This document shows, piece by piece, positions 58,645 through 64,000 of a DNA stretch of 64,000 bases. The stretch comes from Solea solea (lineage: Eukaryota; Chordata; Actinopteri; Pleuronectiformes; Soleidae). The notes beneath the pieces were generated by a model. The model ran no database searches, was not told the origin of the DNA, and worked only from the letters and a program-made list of their open reading frames with translations. The position numbers and the translations under genes are program-made. How positions within the stretch are numbered: the first letter of the stretch is position 1; each line of letters opens with the position of its first letter. Location: contig NC_081149.1 in NCBI RefSeq assembly GCF_958295425.1, positions 14,509,590 through 14,573,589 on the forward strand, given 5' to 3'.

Positions 58645-61600
58645 TTTAAATGCTGCGCAGACGTGTGTGTATGCAGCTCTAGGTCTTGTAGGTCAGGTCA
58701 CAGGACAGTCTTTCACCACCCCACGCCTCTCTCTCTCTCTCTCTAACTCTGGGTGGTCTGTGTTTACAGGATCCAGGAGCAGGTCATCACTGTGCCAAGA
58801 ACACGGCTGCTGCAGGGGGACTGTCACCGGGTCAGTCCTAGAGGAGCAACTCTGAATTTGCTGCGTCTGTAAATATGTGAGTGCAGGCTTGCTTCTGTGT
58901 GTGTTTTTGTTTGCATGTGTGTGTGTGTGTTGACTCCGACTTCCTGTGTGCAGCAGTGCGGGGGAGCAGAGCTGGGGTTAGATGACCCTCGACCCTGACC
59001 ACATGTCCTGGCGACTTGCTGATCACCCACACTTCCTGCCTGCAGGGCCTCTCTGCTCATCTCTCCGGAGGCCTGAGAAATCTCCCACTTTATCAGCACC
59101 GTGGTCACATTGCAACATCATCCTCGACGCCTTCATCATTAAGATCAGTTTTCATTCGGCAAAAAACACAAGGCATTATGTTCGTCTGACTTAACCCTAT
59201 TTTCTCTGCATCTACTTTACTATTTATCAGGGAAACAAATGACAAACAAAGTCTCTAATTCAAGTAGAGTAATACAGAGTTTAATGAAGCTGAAGCTTAG
59301 TTTTCCATTTTAGAATTTTGCCATGTTTTTATTTGTAGAAGAGCTGGTCTAGTCTTTAGGCCTCTTGGTGGGAAATTGCAATCACATGCTCCAGCAGTAG
59401 CTCTGTACGAGTTGTTTAAAGCCATTTTCAGCAAAACACACATAGCTGGCTAAATCTCTTTCTATCTCTTTTTATCAAATGAGCATATGTTAATTAATTG
59501 GCCAATTCAGTAGTTCCCACTAAAGATAAACAGAGTTGCTAAAGATATTGACATTCTAGTACTCCCTCTCCTGTGATATTCTATTTTTTTTATTTGTGCA
59601 AATTCTGGTGCAACCAAACTTTTCATGTTGACATTTTCTCAACCCCCGAGTAGCATCAAGGCTGATGAAACAAAACATTGCAACCATAAAATCCTTCTTG
59701 CAAGTTTAGACAGTGTGCAAGAGTCTCTGCTACTCAAATAAGACAGTATTAACTTCCCATTACAAAAGTATTACCATAAAACTATGTTGTCACTGTATTG
59801 CAATTTAAAGTGTTGGTAAACACAATTGAATCAAGTCAAGTTCAGAAGACAAAACAAACAAATTAAAGAAATACACACTGGATTACTCATTTCAGTTCAG
59901 CATATCTCGTCTTATATCTTATCGTTTTGTTTTGCTTTGCCAATTTTCTGACGCGTTCCGCATTTACAAGAATTTACACATCGAATCATGAGTGCGATAA
60001 TCACTGGTGACCTTTTAACCCAGGTTTTTTCCTGGGAACACTATCATTCCTGTCCTCTCACTCACAGAGCAGTGTAGTCAGCTCAGGGCAAACTCACCAC
60101 AAGGCTTTCTTTGACTGGGCCTAATGAGAAGACTATGGTACGGCCGACGTGGACGGGTTTGCTTCCTTCACTCTGCACGGTTATCGGTCTGTGAATCAAA
60201 AATTATCCAATTATATACATGTCCTCTTCCCGAAGATTATGTTCACTCCCGGTCGTGCACACCATTTTTCTAATGTGGTTAAATACAGTTAAATTATATA
60301 ATCACTGGGGCTGCAATTAGTGCAGTAAAAAGGGGCAGTATGTGTGCTGGGAGAGTGTGCTCTCCTCCAAGATCCCAATTCTTGTAATTAAATGTGGGGG
60401 TCTGTGTTTTGGTTTATTGGATTTATTTTAACTGATTAGCACTGGGACTGACTGATGGGCAGGACAGAGATGGTGGTGTGTTGGTGGAGACAGAGAAGGG
60501 TCTGGCATAATGTGAGTGCATGCTACCCTGTCATTGCTTTTTGCTCATACGAGACCATTCCGGAAAGGGAAAGAACAGCAAACATGTAGCGGTGCATTTT
60601 AAACAAACACTATTTGGCTAAATCAAATACCTGTGGCTGCCTTCTGTATGTGCAAAGCCAGCAGTAGTCGTGCTGTGTGCATGTGTGTTTATATTGTCAG
60701 GGGTGTCAGACAGATTAGCTGCTGTGTTACAGGTGCTATAAAAGTTGTTTCTTTGGACACGGCTCATGAACAGCATAATGACTCAGGCTCATGTTAATCT
60801 CACTCCGCCTCACTCAGTCTTGGGCTGCTGGAGTGTTTAGTTGCCGGGCTGGAGTCCGAGAGGGAGTAGGATATTCCAGCATTACGCCAGCTTGCAGAAA
60901 AGGAATGAGAAAAAGATACGAACAAGGGAGGTTGGCTTTGTTATCAAAGATGAACAATTATCTATCTACAATTTATTTGCCAAATACTATTTTAACTCAC
61001 TGATATGAAGTGAATGAGAAGAGTGGATTGCTGTTTGCTTTATTGGCCTATGGATGGAAAGGGGAACACAAGGAATCGTGCAGCTGTAACATACACAGAC
61101 AAGCCCATGTTGTAAAAGTAATATGTGCTGACTGGTCTAAAACATTCAATTACCAATGGGAGTAATGTTAGCATCAGGCTCCCATGTTGTAGTTGCAGCA
61201 GCATTTTAGCGTTTTTCCTCTAAAACGGCTGTAGATTCGGTCAAAGCTTTTGAGAGTGTTACTTGCTTCTGTTTATTTTCACCTATGCTTACAACTGCAA
61301 ATGCATCAGCGAAACCAAACATGATCAACATCCTCACCTTTTATTTGCATAAGCAAATTGCTAGAGTGCAAATTCTGTCAAAACCAGTGTGGATAAGTAC
61401 CACTGTGCACTTTAACGAAAATCCTGTCCCTCTAGTGGGTATATGGTGTGACACTACTGCTTTATTTTCAGGAACAGACAATGTGTTATTAACCTTTAGC
61501 CCCCGTCTTCCAGTTCTGCTCATCTTAATAAAGGATTATATGAGGAAAAACCTGTGCTTTCTTGGCTGGAGGAGCGCCAAACTTTCAAGCATTATTCTCT

Positions 61601-64000
61601 GATGAGGTAGTGCGTTGGCTCAGCCAGCAGACAGACTAAAAACTCAGGTGTAGTTCAGAATTGCAGTGTTTATGAGGCACTCTGCTGGTGTAATCCAAGT
61701 TATTGTTTATTAAAGGCCTCACCCGATGTTATAAGTAATTACTTTTGGCTGCCCCGGCCTTGCAAAATCTGTTTTGTTTCCTGTCTGGGTTTATAACACC
61801 AAAACCTGAACTCCTACTTCCAAAAATGTACAAATTCAGCAACGTTTGGCGACTGATCTTTAATATAATTGTGGGTGTACTCCGAGCTGCTCAGCTGTAA
61901 AATGAATGCATATGATATTAAGGATCATTAGAGCTTTGATGGTACAGAGCTATTCCTCAGTGACACTCCATTGCCTGTGCTCATAAAACTCTCTACCAGT
62001 GGGGGAGGATCGAAGGTGTGGGATGGCATCCTAATAGCCACTTCCTTAATCAGATGGCGGGACAAATTGTAATCATTAGCGCTGTAGTGAGCAAAGTGCA
62101 TGACATAGGTCTCAACTCATTAGGTGGAAAGGGGAAATGAGTGAAAGAGAAAGAGGGGGGGAAACGAGAGAGGCGGGCGCGGTCACACACTCATCTCTGT
62201 TTGCAATCAGGTCTAATTAGGGGCTAACCATGCACTGCACCAACTGGCACTAGCAAGCAAAAGAGACAGTAACACACAGAACCTGTGATTACAGTAACAA
62301 CAATCACACATGCACATACATGCTCAGCGGGGCACGGGGACCGCTAACACTCTCACACGCGGTCCTTTTGTGTCAGGAAGAGCTGGTCGCATCAAAAAAG
62401 CCACCACGTCAACACAACAGTGGGCGATATGTTCAGACAAAGCAGAAGACAAATAGGCCTGATACACGTTCTAGTAGGCAAACAACAATGGCACACGGTG
62501 GGAAAAGGAGCACATTCAAACTTTGACTTAATCCTGCCATCCTCAGACTTATCCATGTTGCATTCTACAATGGCGATTGTGGCTGTTCTGTTTGTTTTGT
62601 TCGAGGAACGGGGTCTTGAGACACAAGTGTGACCAATCAGTGAAGGCGACTTCATGGCAGATAAGAACCAATCAGGAAGTAAATGTGGGAAAACTCAGCA
62701 CTGTATTCAGTGGTTTCAGTTTTCAAACAAAAAGCCAAACTTAAACTTCTCCATTTTTAGGGCCCTAAAATGTAATGTCGATGACAGATATATCCAGAGC
62801 AGAATTTATATGTGTTTTTAAACATAAAAATGGAGTAGTGTGGATGTTGCATGAGACGACATCCATACTGCTTCATGTTCATTTGCACAGGATTTTCAAA
62901 TTAAGATTATTATGGTTATTTAGATCTGTTTCCACATGAGTATTGTCCATATCAGAAGTTACCTACACGCGTTAAAACTTGTGTTTACGTGACTGCACTC
63001 GGCGTGTACATGCTCGAGTTAACAGGGAGCTGATTCTCATCTCTGGAGTTATCTGCTTAGTTTCAGAAACAAGAATGGTGAAAAGAGTGGGAATTTATTT
63101 CTTTTTCATTTATTTTTATTAGACCAATGACGCGGTGAAACTGAAACTGACAGTAAGTGTAAACAGAGCGTTTCAATCATAGACGATAGCCAAGTCACAG
63201 CCAATAGCAACCATTAAGGAAGCAAATATGGGTAACTGCGTCATTGTTTCCAAAGAAGCAGTATTTGCCCATCCAGACTCAAACGTATCCCCAGAGTTTT
63301 CAAACTAAAATTGAGTTAGCTCATTTTTGGGGGGGCTCTCAAATGCTTGGGTTGTGTGGACAGCAGACTTTTAAACAAAAACAGAAAAGTATGGATGTAG
63401 CCTTAGAGGTAGTATCCGACCTGTAACTAATGGCTCGTATCTCTTTTGTGTATTAAAGTATTTTAAGTATTAAATATAAATAATAATGTGTAAGAGCTTT
63501 CCTGCACACACACAAATGTACTGTACAGACAACTGAGAACACACAAGCATAGTGTACACAAAAGCACTAAGACACACACGTGTGCACGTGCGCACAGCTG
63601 CACATGCAAGAGCGAAGCGTGCATCTGTCTCAGATACATCCGTCAGTGCCTCCACATCTGTGAGCTCCAGCTCAAGCTTTTCACTCCAGCCCCCACACCC
63701 TGCACATGTTCCCCTCGCCTGGGCTTGGCCTCGTGCCACATTCCCGCAGTCTTCCAGCTGAGTGATACATGCTCTAACCTCAGACAGCTATACAGTCCTG
63801 TAGCCTATTTAAAGTTTTCCTACAGGGAACGTGATACGGTGGATTTTATTTGAAACGTGTTTTTTGATGGAGCGGGAGATGTGGCAACTGGCTAACTGCA
63901 CTTCTAATGGCCCTAATGTGGAATGTCTTTTCACGGTGACACATGTTCAAAGCCTTTCTGGCGTGCTCACTGAAACAGCAAATGTGGCCCGGCGAACGAT
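58645..64000. other. Intergenic, possible conserved non-coding sequence, no gene
   Basis: Short (TC)n at 58727-58744 and (TG)n at 58913-58930. The stretch at 61950-62115 is unique, low in simple repeats and rich in TAAT cores (ACAAATTGTAATCATTAGCG), so it resembles a developmental enhancer. That is an impression only. No exon could be supported to the window end. Confidence 0.35.

Noticed and set aside
1..64000. CRISPR arrays, operons, prophage or a bacterial defence system
   Set aside because: No spaced direct repeats, no dense gene clusters and no ribosome-binding sites; the window is vertebrate chromosomal DNA.

Overview
The window looks like teleost fish chromosomal DNA. It is AT-rich and full of microsatellites. 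It carries typical fish repeats: L2-type and RTE-like LINE pieces, hAT, piggyBac-like and Tc1/mariner DNA elements, and tRNA-derived SINE fragments. It holds one convincing protein-coding gene, a spliced SoxE transcription factor with vertebrate exon structure. The tandem (CA), (TA), (GATA) and (TC) tracts and the very short introns also fit a compact teleost genome. I saw no prokaryotic, viral or CRISPR features.

The gene is sox8 on the minus strand, with coding sequence from 35946 down to 34135 in three exons, 469 codons. Its N-terminus, dimerization segment, HMG box, central activation segment and C-terminus all fit SOX8 rather than SOX9 or SOX10. An inferred promoter (two CCAAT boxes and an AT-rich TATA-like box) lies at 36284-36348. 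The inferred 5' leader has two short upstream ORFs. The 3' end is probably near AATAAA signals at 32372-32381. A 5'-truncated LINE fragment with its own target-site duplication sits inside the predicted 3' UTR.

Everything else is intergenic: about 32 kb on the 3' side (1-32370) and about 27.6 kb on the 5' side (36400-64000). No other exon could be supported. The left flank holds a hAT right end (1-666), a hAT-like MITE (2047-2402), a (TATC) array, a three-level nest of transposons (about 8570-10700), further MITEs (14468-14734, 19205-19574, 26647-27048, 29309-29808), long (TA) tracts, a truncated SINE with target-site duplication (20411-20509) and a promoter-like stretch with a ZNF143/THAP11-type motif (21641). 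The right flank holds a perfect 17-bp hairpin (38164-38202), a (GATA) array, G-rich runs, SINE and MITE fragments, a second piggyBac-like MITE (51063-51483), a decayed Tc1/mariner copy (about 54930-55880) and a TTAGGG-containing dispersed repeat (58428-58644).

The layout is a developmental regulator isolated in a gene-poor, repeat-invaded interval. The most informative signals are insertion structures whose exact ends can be read from duplications in the sequence. No wholly new biological system could be supported.
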